Shown here: piece by piece, positions 1 to 11,661 of the stretch
How the letters are laid out: each line of letters begins with the position of its first letter
How positions within the stretch are numbered: position 1 is the first letter of the stretch
Assembly: GCF_958298935.1 (NCBI RefSeq)
Contig: NC_084940.1
Span: 1,084,001 to 1,148,000 of the forward strand
Origin: Phragmites australis
Lineage: Eukaryota > Streptophyta > Magnoliopsida > Poales > Poaceae
Direction of reading: 5' to 3'
Length of the DNA: 64,000 nt
Made by a program: the position numbers and the translations under genes
The notes under the pieces: generated by a model
Databases searched by the model: none
What the model saw: the letters and a program-made list of their open reading frames with translations, nothing else
What the model was told of the DNA's origin: nothing

Positions 1-2380
1 GGCTTCAGGCGCCAACAACAGCGTTTCGGTTCTCGGACTTGGCATGGCCAGTGAGCGTGACGGAGACATACCCAAGCCACCGCAAGGTCATGGAGTATAT
101 AAGGTCATATGCGTGTAAATTTGACCTCCTAAAGTACATCAAGTTCAATAGCCAGGTGCTCGGTGTTGAATACCTTGGTGCAACTGAGGAAGAGATAATG
201 AGCTGGGAGCAATGGTCTGGCAATGGGAGGGCATTTGGAACAGGGAAGGATGGAGGGTGGCGCCTCACAGTGCAAGACTTGAAAGTCGGTAGCACTGAGG
301 TAAGTGAACTTCCTTGAGATTACCTATGTCTTCCGAGTTCCAACATGCACACACAGGGAGAGTTCAGATTGTTGTTTTTGTCCTATGTATCAACCTTATA
401 TTGGTGCATACGAAGATAAGCGATGAAAATGAAATTCCTTAGACAAAATTCCAGAAACATTACCCTGAATAAAAGGAACTCAACCTAGGAAAACCTCTTG
501 AACAAATATACTACATTTTATCTTACATATGGAATAAACTTGAATACCAGACTGCAACTCTTTTTGTGCAATCTCTTACAGGTTTTTCTAGTGGATTTTC
601 TCATCCTGTGCATTGGAAGGCATAGTGGGACCCCAAATATTCCAGAATTTCCGGCAAATGGGCCTGAGTTGTTCAAGGGGAAAATATTGCACTCACTGGA
701 CTACTCTTACATGGATAATGTGGCACAATTTGTTAAGGGGAAGCACGTGACAATAGTTGGCTCTGGAAAATCAGCATTTGACATTGCTGTAGAGGTTGCC
801 AAGTTGAATGGTGAGTCCAGAATTAGCAAGCACCTCGCTAACTAGAAACAATCATTCTAATGAGTCTATGGTTTATACTTTATACTTCTGTTTCAATGCA
901 GGTGCAGCTCAGCCATGCACAATCATATATAGAACAAAGCATTGGCTGGTCCACAAGTCTAGCATATGGGGACTTGACCTCAGTTACTTCTATCTAAATC
1001 GCATCTCGCAGATACTAGTTCACAAACCTGGTGAAGGATTTCTACGCTATATTTTGGCCACTGCACTCTCTCCCTTGGTAAATAAGAACACATTTTCGAA
1101 TAAAGAGCACATTCAGACAATAAGCTGAGGAATCCGGAAAGCTAACAGATTATCTGTTGTTGCAGAGATGGGCGATTTCAAAAGTAATTGAAACTTACTT
1201 CAAGTGGAGCATTCCTTTACAAAAGCATGGGATGGTACCTGATTATAGCTTCTCCTTTGCTATGTCGTCATGCTTGATTGCAATGTTACCAGAAGGGTTT
1301 TATGACAGGGTTGACGAAGGCAGCATTATTCTCAAGAAATCGAAGACATTCAACTTTTCTAATGATGGAATCATCCTGCACGATGGAAATGAATGCATAA
1401 AAAGTGATATTGTAATTTTAGCAACAGGATTTAGAGGAGATCAGAAACTCAGGGGAATCTTCACAACAAATTGGTGTAGAAAGATAGTGACAGGATCACC
1501 GGATACAGCAGTTCCTCTATACAGGTAGGCTTTGTGCAATTTTTTAGTGCATATTGAAGTACCAATCAACACTACATTTTCATGGCATAGCTTAAAGAGA
1601 CAACGGGGAACATTTACTCTACAAAACTAGTGTGCCACTTACCATTTTAACATGAATCTATAATGAAAGAATCAATGAATTAATGATGAAGTGAGAAAGT
1701 AGGCAGCCACATACAGAGGTTTTCCGAAAGCCCACATATAACTTTTGAATACGCCGTGCACTATCGCAAGATTTCCAAGAAAGTAATCTCTTCAAAGTGA
1801 TGTAAGAAACATGCATCCTTTTTGATACTATTAGATAGCTTTTGAATAGTCTTTTTTTTGTAGAGTGCCTCTAGGCCAGAGCAGGAGGTATCTTTAACTT
1901 CGATTGGACTGGAGATAATATAAGCTTAAAAAATTCAAGATATTAAGTCAAGCAGAAATATTTTATAATGCTTACAGTTTACTTGTTAAATACTGTATAT
2001 TTATCTCATTTTTCAAAATGTTTATAATTAACAGAGAATGCATCCATCCCCGGATACCTAAGTTGGCAATAGTTGGGTACTCGGAGAGCCTTACAAACAT
2101 ATATGCCTCAGAGAGGATGGCCAATTGGGTAGCCCATTTCCTGGCTGGCGGCTTCCAATTGCCAAGCATAAGATGCATGGAAAAGAGTGTAGCAGAATGG
2201 GCGAAGTACAAGAATCTATACAACGGGAAGTATTTTCGCAGGTCCTGTATAAGCACCATTAACATATGGTTTAATGATCTGTTGTGCCAAGACATAGGAT
2301 GCAACCCTAAAAGGAAGAAAGGATTCCTAGCTGAATGGTTCCAGCCATATGGACCTGCTGATTACGCAGGTCTTTACTGA
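1..2380 (+). CDS. Flavin-containing monooxygenase (plant FMO), 5' partial
   Basis: Five exons can be followed: 3-299 (frame begins at base 3), 582-810, 902-1077, 1166-1524 and 2035-2380, all with GT-AG introns and consistent phases. They give 468 codons plus TGA at 2378-2380. The FMO-identifying motif FxGxxxHxxxY is present ([11 protein letters not shown], exon 2). So are a second nucleotide-binding motif ([11 protein letters not shown], the NADPH-type Rossmann turn) and the late ATGF motif (ILATGF, exon 4). Plant FMOs use FAD and NADPH to oxygenate soft nucleophiles such as S or N in metabolites. The sequence resembles the general 'FMO1-like' plant clade more than the YUCCA auxin-biosynthesis clade, but that placement is inference. 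The N-terminal FAD-binding GxGxxG segment, roughly 50-60 residues, lies before the window, so intactness of the gene start cannot be judged. The part visible here is open and undamaged. Confidence 0.93.
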
Positions 2381-3833
2381 AGATAGTTGCATCTTTCTCA
2401 GTGCATATTCATAGGAAAAGATGACGACAAGAGTTACTACCTCCATGGCTCTACAGACGATTTTAGAAAGGCTTTATCTTTGAAAAATTACTGTTACTAT
2501 CCCCACAGGGAAATAGTTCTACCGTTTTCTGCATACAGTTTCAATTTCAGGCAGGAGGAGAGATAATGAACAATCATCAGCTGTGTGAAACCTACAAGCA
2601 AAATTTGTCAGATGTATGAACTGTAAGGTCTGAACCTACCAGATCTATCTAAAATAATTCTACAATGTTCTATTTACAGTTTCGAATGCAAGCACAGAGA
2701 AGATAGAGACAATGAACAATCATCACCTATGTTAAATATACAAGTGAACTTCGTCTGATGTACCTTTAATCTTGAACTGTAAGTTCCAAAACTACCTAAT
2801 GGTCCAAGACACAAACAGCAGTCAACATAATGCTAAGTAAACATGTTTGGAAATTGCAGTGCGCCTTTTATGACTCCCCTTCTCCATCCTAATCTTGTCA
2901 TTTGGCTAATCAGCTGCTGGCATCAACATTTTCTTGACTGTAGCCTGCAGAGAACAGTTGAGCACCTTACATCTCAGCAACTATCCCAACATCTGGTAGA
3001 TTGGTAGGCTAAGATGCATGTATCACTATATTGTCTAATGTCTACCAAGAGCTATCAAGATACTATAGGCATATGCCACTAGGCTGTCTTGGCCAAAAGA
3101 ATGTTACTACCTCTGTTCTCTTTTAGATGTCATTTTAGCCTTCGGCACATCGAACAAGGTTGCAATAAATTCTTTTATACATGACATGTTTACCCCTCTC
3201 GATTTCTCTAACATTCAATTAATGGCACATAAGCCATCAATCTACCACACTCATTGAATTGAAACTCCACTTTACAATACACTTTAATATGAGCACTCTA
3301 GTAAAACACCACATTGAAAACCTAAAATGACATCTATTTAAGAACAAAATTAAATTCCTAAAACGACATCTATTTGAGAATGTAGTTAGTATCAAGACCA
3401 AAGGGACAGTTAAGGCTTCTTAAAACTTGAAACTTATTTGCACTATCTTTTCATAGATGTACTACTGTTGCCAATCAGTACAAAATATCCTAGTGTAATC
3501 CATGAACTCTGGATAATTGCATTTTTTATTCAAATATATGTAGCATTTTTGTTAGAAAGATACAGCTTATTCTTTAACAACAATATGATCATTAATCTAT
3601 ATCTTGGTTCGAGGAAATCATTAGTCTGTATGACCAAGATAAGAGATAATATTAGCATCAGACAACTTAAACTCTGAATAGTAAAATATAAGTCATAGCG
3701 TGGGTTGGTTCAAATAATTATATAAACTAGCAAATTGTGCATATCATAGGCCATTTTTTCATACAACATACTAAGTACGGTATAAACACTGGTAAATAAC
3801 AAATTAACTATTGTTACACAAATAAATGATACA
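2381..3833. other. Intergenic interval between FMO and MATE 3' ends
   Basis: These are the convergent 3' flanks of the FMO (+) and MATE (-) genes. The interval is AT-rich and includes one MITE (3105-3391). The open frame at 3438-3677 has no recognisable domain or gene-like context and is not called. I see no RNA gene. Confidence 0.6.
3105..3391. repeat. Stowaway-like MITE
   Basis: Bases 3105-3139 (TACTACCTCTGTTCTC..., then AGATGTCATTTTAG) are repeated in inverted orientation at about 3356-3391 (...CGACATCTATTTGAGAATG, then TAGTTAGTA). The start resembles the CTCCCTCCG-type end of grass Stowaway/mariner MITEs. The right end also carries a second internal copy of the terminal block at about 3321-3350, so the arm is partly duplicated. 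Length of about 285 bp fits a MITE. It lies downstream of both flanking genes. Confidence 0.55.
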
Positions 3834-6800
3834 TTAAAAACCAAAAGATACATTTGTCACTAACTTGTATTTCGGTTCTTTCTGGTGCAAAAACCACCAT
3901 GGTCCTGCTCTCCATCCCAATCTGTAAAGTAAACAAGGCAAATGTCACAGCTGACCAAAAGCAAATTTCGTAGAAAAATATCAGAGTTCAATCGCTGGTT
4001 ATAATCATCAGAAGCCAAAATCTGCGCCACATCAATGCAGTGATAACTGCAAAGGAAGTTGATTACTGGAGAACAAGGTTTTCATCCATTAGCTTGTGAA
4101 TATTGAGTATATGAATGACACAGAAGATGATCTATCTACAAAGACATATTTTTAGGAAGATCAGAGTTGTATGTTTGTAGCTGTTTAAAAGGTTGATGAG
4201 AAGACTCAACCACCTTTATGTACGCGGTAACAGTTGCATTTTCGACAAAAAAGCTAAACTCTGCTGAATTTTCCATCTTTTATGGAGTAGCACAGAAGAC
4301 CTTCTCAAACAAAAGTCAAATTCATTGGTTAAGAGGGACCCCCCCCCCCCCAATCATATTCAGTTTCTCACCAAAACATGTGGTATAAAGTCAATGAAAA
4401 AAGTGTTACCTCAAAAATCCAGCGGTCATACGCAAACTCATGAAAAGAGCAAGGCCAGCCCAAACACCAGGAAGGCCAAAAACTTGTGGAGCATACAACA
4501 AAAATAAAGAGGATAGTGCCCCAACTACCATCTGTGGATCCAAAAAAATATTGATAAATAACTGCAGAAAGGAAAGGAAACAACAGAAAAGGCAGCGGTA
4601 GTTGCATGGTCAAAATAACATAAATTACTTTATGTGCATACCATGGAGGAAGCTGAGTACGAGAAGTCTGACACACCAAAATGAAGTCCATCGAAGATAA
4701 AAGCAAGGGCATTGATTGGCTGACTAGCACTAACAAACTTCAAAAAGAAAAACAGCAATGAGTAAAGGTAGTGCTGACAGAGATTAGATATATCTTATCT
4801 AAGTATCACAAATAAAGATACATACCAAAACACCACTCCCCACAATTTGTATAACCATGGGATCTTTGGAGAATAGTTCTGCAAGTCTACCAAAAGAGGC
4901 AAACAGAAGAAGTGCTAAAGCAATACCAACAAATACTCCTGTCTGGGAAATAAAGTTCATTTGTAAGTTGATTCAGAACATGCTACAAGATCAATGTTAT
5001 TTTCTACCAATACCAATACCAATTAGAAGCAAAATTACTTAGTAAAGGCCATTACCTTCAATACATAGTACGTGACCTCCTTCACCTTTTCATAGTCAAG
5101 TTCAGCAAATGAACTTGCAATCAACGCCTGAAATCAGGTAAGTATAAAATAAATAGAGTGCCCTCAGGCCCTGTTCGAGAGGGATATATATTGTGCATAA
5201 CCCGTAAAACAATGATCAGACAGGAGGCAATTCAACCATCCCGATCTTTACATAAGAGGCTAATTCTAAAAATAGCCCGTTTGGCAGCAATTTTAAGCCC
5301 GTAGCAGTTTTACACTCATGCTTAAGCCACTACATGCATGCCTTAAGACTTGCATCATTAGTTCAGAACCTCAACTCCTATGGATCACCTTGTAGTTTTC
5401 ACTGGGAAAGATAGTTTTCTCAATTTTGGGAAACATAGTAAACTGAGAGATAATTGTGATGTTTTTGGAAATAGGTGGTGGTGTTAACAAAATATAAATA
5501 GAAATACATAACTAAAGAGAGTTGCACCTGGGCAGAAACAGCCAATGCATCCGAAAGTAATGATACTGCCAGCCATACTTGCAGACATATTTGATGAGCG
5601 GCCATAGCTAGTGTGCCTTGCCGAGCAGCCATTGCAGTTCCAAGGGTCATTGTTATCAGAACGGAAAGGGTTCTCCCTAACAGCATGCCACCTAAAAAAG
5701 TTTAAAAAGAGCTCATATTTGTATTCAGAGTGAAACGTTACACTACTAAAGAGTAAGTTATTCTTATTCATGTAACCCAAAATATATTAATATTAGTGAA
5801 AGTACGGATGGGTCAAAGAAACCGTTAAAGCAATCTGCAACTCTATGTACCACTGAGCCAAGATGCTCTAAGTCCGGTAGATGTGAATAAGAGCAATAAC
5901 TTGAAAGCATGATAATTTGGCTAACAGCGTGTAAACATCCGTTTATAACTCACCAGATTTTATGTACCCAACAAAGTCTAGGTCTTCGATTTTTGGTGGT
6001 AGTAGAACTGCTCTTTGGCTTAAAGACCAGAGAAGTAGAAGCATACCAAGATATCTGGATATCTCAAGATAACAGCATTATTAAGAGTACTATAAATGAT
6101 AAATCAGATGTGCCTGCACGTATAATTGAATACAATGCAAGACGTACTGTGAAGCAATAGTTGCAAGTGCAGCTCCACGTAATCCAAGGTTCAGGAAATA
6201 CACAAAAAAGGGAAGTAGAACCACGGCTGAAATGTTGCCCAAACCTGAGATGTAATACAAATTCAGCGACTATACAACAATACACAAATAGATAAAAGAG
6301 CAAAAAAACAAAAAGCATACCTTCAGCATACCGCATGGAATTTTTTTTAGATTGTGTAAGCTTTCAGTAAAGCACATAAAACTCAGGCCACTTGTGAATT
6401 GTGATGTAGAAAACATAAATTATATGTTTGTTCTGGAAAAGCGATATATGTTGCTTAATAATAAACAATTCAGGATGTCATTGTAATAATACAAGGTAGC
6501 GGCATCTAGGTTGCAGGTGAGCAGTAACAATCTAGATAATACAAAACAGTAAGTTTATGAGGTTCCAAGCCTTACCACTGTAGAGTAGAGGTGTTTTTGT
6601 ATCTTTCAGTCCACGAAAGACACCTTGAATAGCCAAAGAAACTACAACAGCAGGAGCACCAAGTGCTCTTACAGCAAGGAATAACCTTGCTGGATTGTGC
6701 ATAGCTGATGCCTGCCAAAGAAAATAAAGGCCGCATCAAGGTTCTAGTGAAATGAAGTGTGGAATTTGTTGCACTGATTTTTCCTCCATACCAAACCACA

Positions 6801-8298
6801 GTACGAATTTTAGTAGCCATAAGTAAAAGAAGAAGAAAAAACAAGGAGGTATGCATCAGAAGTGTTGAAGTCAACTGTTTCTGGATCCTAATTGTCATTA
6901 GGGTACAAACTTACGATGCACATTAGAAACTGAAACATATCCAAATATTCATCACTTTGTCATTGCAACCCATATACATAAGCTATTTTCAAAACACAAG
7001 GAAACTATACTTATGTTTTATCTCAAAAACAGATTTGCTATCTGACGAATGGATGAAGGATGTTAGACTTCATAATTCCGACTTCTGAACGCCCATCGCT
7101 GATAGTACTAATACAAAGATATGAGATTTAAACATACGTGGGAGACACCCATGACGTTGAGGAGTATTCCAGACCCCAGAATCAAAGCTGAGGCTTCAAC
7201 GACACCAATTGCAGCTGCCAAGAGGATAGCAGAAGATATGGAGGGCAGCCTCTTCCTTTGTCCAATCTCGCTCGATATATTTCCTTGCGTGCATCAGCAC
7301 AGAAAGTTAGATGCAAATTCTCAAATGTTCTTCTAAGCGAGCAAATTCTAAAATGTTACATGCTTTGTAGGCACATAAGAGTCGATAGTCATCTAGTACC
7401 CGAAGCAGACTGTGAAGAATCAAGTCTTGAAACATCTTCAGCTACGAACGAAGTTGTGATGCTTAGGAGCGGAATGTTGAAGAGCTTGGATATAATGTTG
7501 AATACAGACACACCAACAGCAGCTGAAGCCAACTCCACCGGACCTACCAGATTCAGAGTTCAGACTTCAGACAAACACCAACAAAAAAAATAATGAAATG
7601 GATGAGTTCAATTTTTTCATATATTAATATTGCTGCTGTTGAATTCAAGCATCGTAGTAGCAAACGATCGAGCTGAAGAAAATACACTCTTTTTAACTGA
7701 TGCAGAAGCGAAATTTACCTAAACGGCCAATATACGCGGTCTCCAGTAACTGCGCCACAGGATCGATTGCTTGCCCAATTATGGCCGGTACAGCCAGATT
7801 CATGAGTTCCTTCCTAATTCCTCCAGGATGATCCCCAACTGAATTGCTGAGAACGTGATAAACACACAGAAAAGCAGAAGGACGCATCATTCGAGGAGTC
7901 GCCGCGCCGGAGACGAAACACAGAAACATTCGTACAATCGTACTCTCCGATCGCCAGTGCAAGGAGCACACAGAGGGTTTTGGGACTCACTTTGCGGCAT
8001 CAGCATCCTTCACGTCATCCGAGGGAGCCGCACGCGCCGGGAACGGTCGGTCGCCCTCGGCCTCCTCGCCGCTGAACCCCCCATCGCGTGTGCCGCCTGC
8101 TGGGCCTGAGCGAACGACGTGCCTGGGAAGCAAGTGGCCTCCCCCCGCGACGGCGGGGAGCAGCGAGAGCCTCGGCGCGGTCGCGCGACGGACCCAGCCA
8201 ACCCCGGTCACCTCCGCGCGCACTCGCCAGCTGCGTCTGGGGAGGAGACTGGCGGCCATCAGCCGCGGGGCCACCCCCTTCCCGGCGGCGAGCTCCAT
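3834..8298 (-). CDS. MATE efflux transporter, plastid-type (DETOXIFICATION 44/45-like)
   Basis: Thirteen exons in order of translation: 8298-7991, 7846-7719, 7543-7400, 7283-7138, 6711-6576, 6244-6148, 6054-5954, 5691-5528, 5127-5056, 4942-4826, 4737-4642, 4531-4410, 3921-3834. All have GT-AG borders and matching phases, total 1719 nt = 572 aa plus TAA. The first ~100 residues are rich in A, R, S and G with no helix, as expected of a chloroplast transit peptide. From residue ~103 the MATE fold begins with the block AIDPVAQLLETAYIGRLG (exon 2). FRGLKDTKTPL (exon 5) is characteristic of the DTX44/45 plastid group. MATE proteins export organic substrates against H+ or Na+; plastid members move solutes across the envelope. 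Substrate is unknown. No lesion was found. Length matches the family. The start is the first ATG in the correct frame, in a GC-rich first exon. Confidence 0.93.
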
Positions 8299-9199
8299 CG
8301 GGGTTCAAGTGGCCGGCCGCGTTGGATCAACGCAGCAGGGCGATCGGACGAGCGGGCGTTGCGGGGTGGCGTTGCGAGGAGGGCGCCGCGTTGGCGTTTC
8401 GGTTGCGACTATGATTGCCGCGAGCACGGGAGAGAAGACGAGAAGCGGCGGTTTTGGCTGGGGTTTTGGCCGCGCGCCCACGGGCTTGGGCTGCGGCTGC
8501 TCGGCCTGACCGCGCGCGGGCAAACCAGTGAGCATTGAGCAGGGGTGGGTCGGGCAAACCGTAGTCAACTCGCAGCGGACAACCCACTGTCGTTGGATCA
8601 CAATTGCACGGTCCCGATTGAGGTCAATGGAGGACCTGCGAGCAGCCTCGGCCACGACAGCCTCGGCCTCCATGCCTCGCCGGCCGGAGCACTCGTTTTA
8701 TCATCCCGCACCTAATTGAGAAGGTGTGCGACGAGAGAGATGGACGCGGCGGCCGTGGACTTCCACGCCGCGAGCTCGAGGCGCAACGGCGTCCGTGCCA
8801 ACGCGACCAACGACGCCATGGCCGAAGCCATCCAGTCTAGCACCCTTCGAGTCATCCGGGGGAGACGCGCTCGCCGGAGACTATCGGCCGCTCTCAGCAT
8901 CCTCGCCACGGCCGGCTGATCCTCGTTGAGCCACCACAAATGATGTTCCAGATTCAAGAACAGCCCTAGAAGGCTATAAACGTGATCACAGAAATTATCT
9001 TTGCAAAAGTTTTACAGTTCAAATGTGTCCCGCTCTAGCTTCTAACACAACAAAACAATTGTCCCCTTCGTGTCTGCACTTACAAATCCAACCAGCTACA
9101 GATTGAAGTCAAGCAAAGATCACCCAGATTACTCGCAACATCAGACTAGGAAAATCACAAGCCCAGAGTCTACCAAAATAAGAATGTGAACGGCAGCAT
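8299..9199. other. Intergenic: MATE promoter/5' region and LysM gene 3' flank
   Basis: Very GC-rich up to about 8700 (MATE upstream region), then a second GC-rich patch at 8740-8920, then AT-rich sequence. Many overlapping frames are open only because of base composition. Bases 8848-8912 resemble the donor end of MATE exon 1 (about 8009-8072), a possible diverged partial duplication. No TATA box is obvious on the minus strand. No gene is called. Confidence 0.5.
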
Positions 9200-11661
9200 T
9201 CAGTCTTGGCGCAGATAGCCTAAACAAAGCAAAACGACGTGAAGAGAGACAACCAGCTCCCTCCATCTCAACCACGCCGGCTCCAACCTAAACGCCGAGG
9301 AGTGAGCGGGCTGCGCCATTGGAGACATCCCAACAGCTGCCAGTGACAAGTAAAAAACGGGTCAGTGGCAAAATTGGCAGGCAAGGCCAGCTATTGGAGA
9401 GGCTGGAGACGGTACTCACCATTGCACACATTGCTAGTGGTAAGGTTCGCTAGGATGGCGAAGGATGTGCTGTTGGTGTACCCGGCATAGGAGCACGTCC
9501 TGCTCTCGCAGGATGAGGTGGAGGAAGTGTTGCCGAGGAACATGTCTCCGCACTTGGCAGCAGGGCAGAACGACGAGCTTATTCCTTGTGTTGGCTGGCA
9601 ATCCAACCTGAAGATTGCCGCACATTGTGAGTTTGGAATTTGGATACAAGGTGTCAAGTACAAATTCGTAATGTGTGGGTTAAGTAGATTGAGCACTCAC
9701 TGCCAAGTGCTGGAGCTGCAGCCACACATGACGCAGTTGTTGGCAGTGAGGATGTAGCTTCCGTTTGGAACACGAAGGTTGCGGTCGATGGCTGTGTTGC
9801 TAATGGCAGAACCACAAGCTGCGTATAGATGTAAACCATTAGTCCCAAAATGAAACTCTGAACAAATGTATGGCGACTGAATGAGATCGCTACCTTACAT
9901 GATGTGAGGAATTACATGGTTCAATTCAGAAAGATAAAGACCAGAATGTAAGCCTAATGTGCATACTAACTTGCATCATACTGGCATTAGCAAGACTATG
10001 ACAATGACAAACAAACTAGACAAGTAACATGAATATACTTCCAATGTCAAGTTACAAGATAGAATATTATCTGAGTTGTAGTGTTCTGCTACCATAATAT
10101 AATTCAGCTGGTATTATAATTATAATTGCATTTGGTCCAAACTTCTGCCCGAAGAGAAAGTAAGCTTAACATCCTATTGGAATTTACCATATGACAAATA
10201 GAAATGTTCAGAACCTCAGATCCAAATTGCAGGATACATATCCATTTGCTTATCCTGAACTATGACCAGCAACCTTCACTCTGTTGAACATATCAACCCA
10301 TTTACCTCTTGACAATTTACACTTATTTCATGCATTGCAAATTAGCAAAAATTACAAGAGAAGGCAAGCTGAAAGGCAGAAAGTAGCAGTATCAAACTAT
10401 CAATCCTTAGTGCCTCCTTTTTGCTCATTCAAAAAACACAACTTTTCAAGGCAAACAATCTGAAAAGCAACTTCTGAACATTGTAAGGATAGGTTAGCAG
10501 AAGTACTAGCATATACAAAGGGGGGCCAGAAAAGAGGCAAAAGCATAGAGCTTTGCATTCACCAGGCGGCAAAGCATCTTTATGGCATCCAAAAACTTCT
10601 ATCGGTAGAAAATAGAGAACAAAACAATCTAAACAGCTGCACATCAGCAAATGCCATTGCATTATTGCAATCCATACTCTGTTTTGTTGGATAAACCAAC
10701 AAAGAGCTCAAAAATTGCCCAATCTACTAGGAAAAGAGCACAAAAGGTCCTTAACAGTTTTCCTTTCTGAATCACAAAGGAACTACACAAAAAGGGTAAG
10801 CTAAAGAAAAGCATATGCAGAAAGGTTGAAAATTTCACGTGCTATCTTGAAAGCAGCAGCTATAAAATACTAGCTCAAGAGTATTGCAAATGAAGGTTAC
10901 TTTTAGGAGACATCTGAAATGAACTAAAACAACTAGTCTAGGTTCAAGAACACACGAGCTAAGGAACAGGACAAAAAGAAGTCCTTTTCTTGTGATTTTG
11001 TCCTACCTCGGAGCGGCACATCAAGAACCTGGCCGGCGAGCAGGCTCTTGGCGTCGGTCATCCGGTTCATCGCAAGAACCGTCTCCTCCGTGGTGCCAAA
11101 CTCCTGCGCGATGCCGGCGACGGAGCTCCCGGCCGGCACGACGTACGTGTAGTGCACCACCGGCTCTCCCCCCACGGGGTCGCAGCTGCAGGGCACGGGG
11201 ATCCATAGCTGCTGCCCGACGGCGACCTTGTTTGGGTCGGACACGTTGTTGGCAGCGGCGATGTCCTGGTAGGTGATGAGGCCCGCGAAAACACCCCGCG
11301 CGATGGCGTCGAGGGTGTCCCCTGCCCGGATGCGGTAGGTGGGCCGCTGGAAGGTGGCGCCGACGCCGCCGGAGCAGAGGCAGGGCAGACGGACCCGCAG
11401 CGGAGAGGGCGCCGGGGCGGTGGGCGGCGTGGAGAGCGGGAGGCCGTTGGCGGCCAGCAGCGCGCGGTGGGAGCGGAGCTGGAAGAGTGCGCGCACGGCG
11501 GCGAGCGTGGCGGTGGCGGTGCCGTTGGGCGGCGCGTAGGAGACCAGCGCCTGGCACGTGGAGGCCCGCGGCGCCGTGGCGTTGCACGCGAACCGTGCAG
11601 CCCGCGCCGCCGGGGACAGCGCGGCGAGGAGGCAGGCCAGGAAGACGAGGATCCCCTTCAT
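9200..11661 (-). CDS. LYP: LysM-domain GPI-anchored receptor-like protein (LYM/LYP family)
   Basis: Four exons: 11661-11007, 9818-9701, 9607-9420, 9336-9200. GT-AG introns and phases agree; 1098 nt = 365 aa plus TGA. Residues 1-21 form a secretion signal (hydrophobic LVFLACLLAAL, then ARA). LysM 1 spans about 109-155 (YRIRAGDTLDAIA...) and LysM 2 about 172-216 (YVVPAGSSVAGIA...). The CxC spacers typical of plant LysM ectodomains are present (PCLCS, PCSC, CVMCGC). The last exon ends in a short hydrophobic stretch (LVVSLHVVLLCLGY) and almost no tail, fitting GPI-anchor addition and no kinase. Family members bind peptidoglycan or chitin oligomers at the cell surface and partner with LysM receptor kinases such as CERK1 in innate immunity and symbiosis. 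Closest by pattern are LYM1/LYM3 and rice LYP4/LYP6. Intron 1 is long (1.2 kb). A CT-rich tract at 11685-11699 lies just upstream of the ATG in the likely 5' UTR. Confidence 0.93.

Noticed and set aside
11021..11587. 188-aa minus-strand frame inside the LysM gene
   Set aside because: Alternative frame of LysM exon 1; arginine/proline-rich with no domain.
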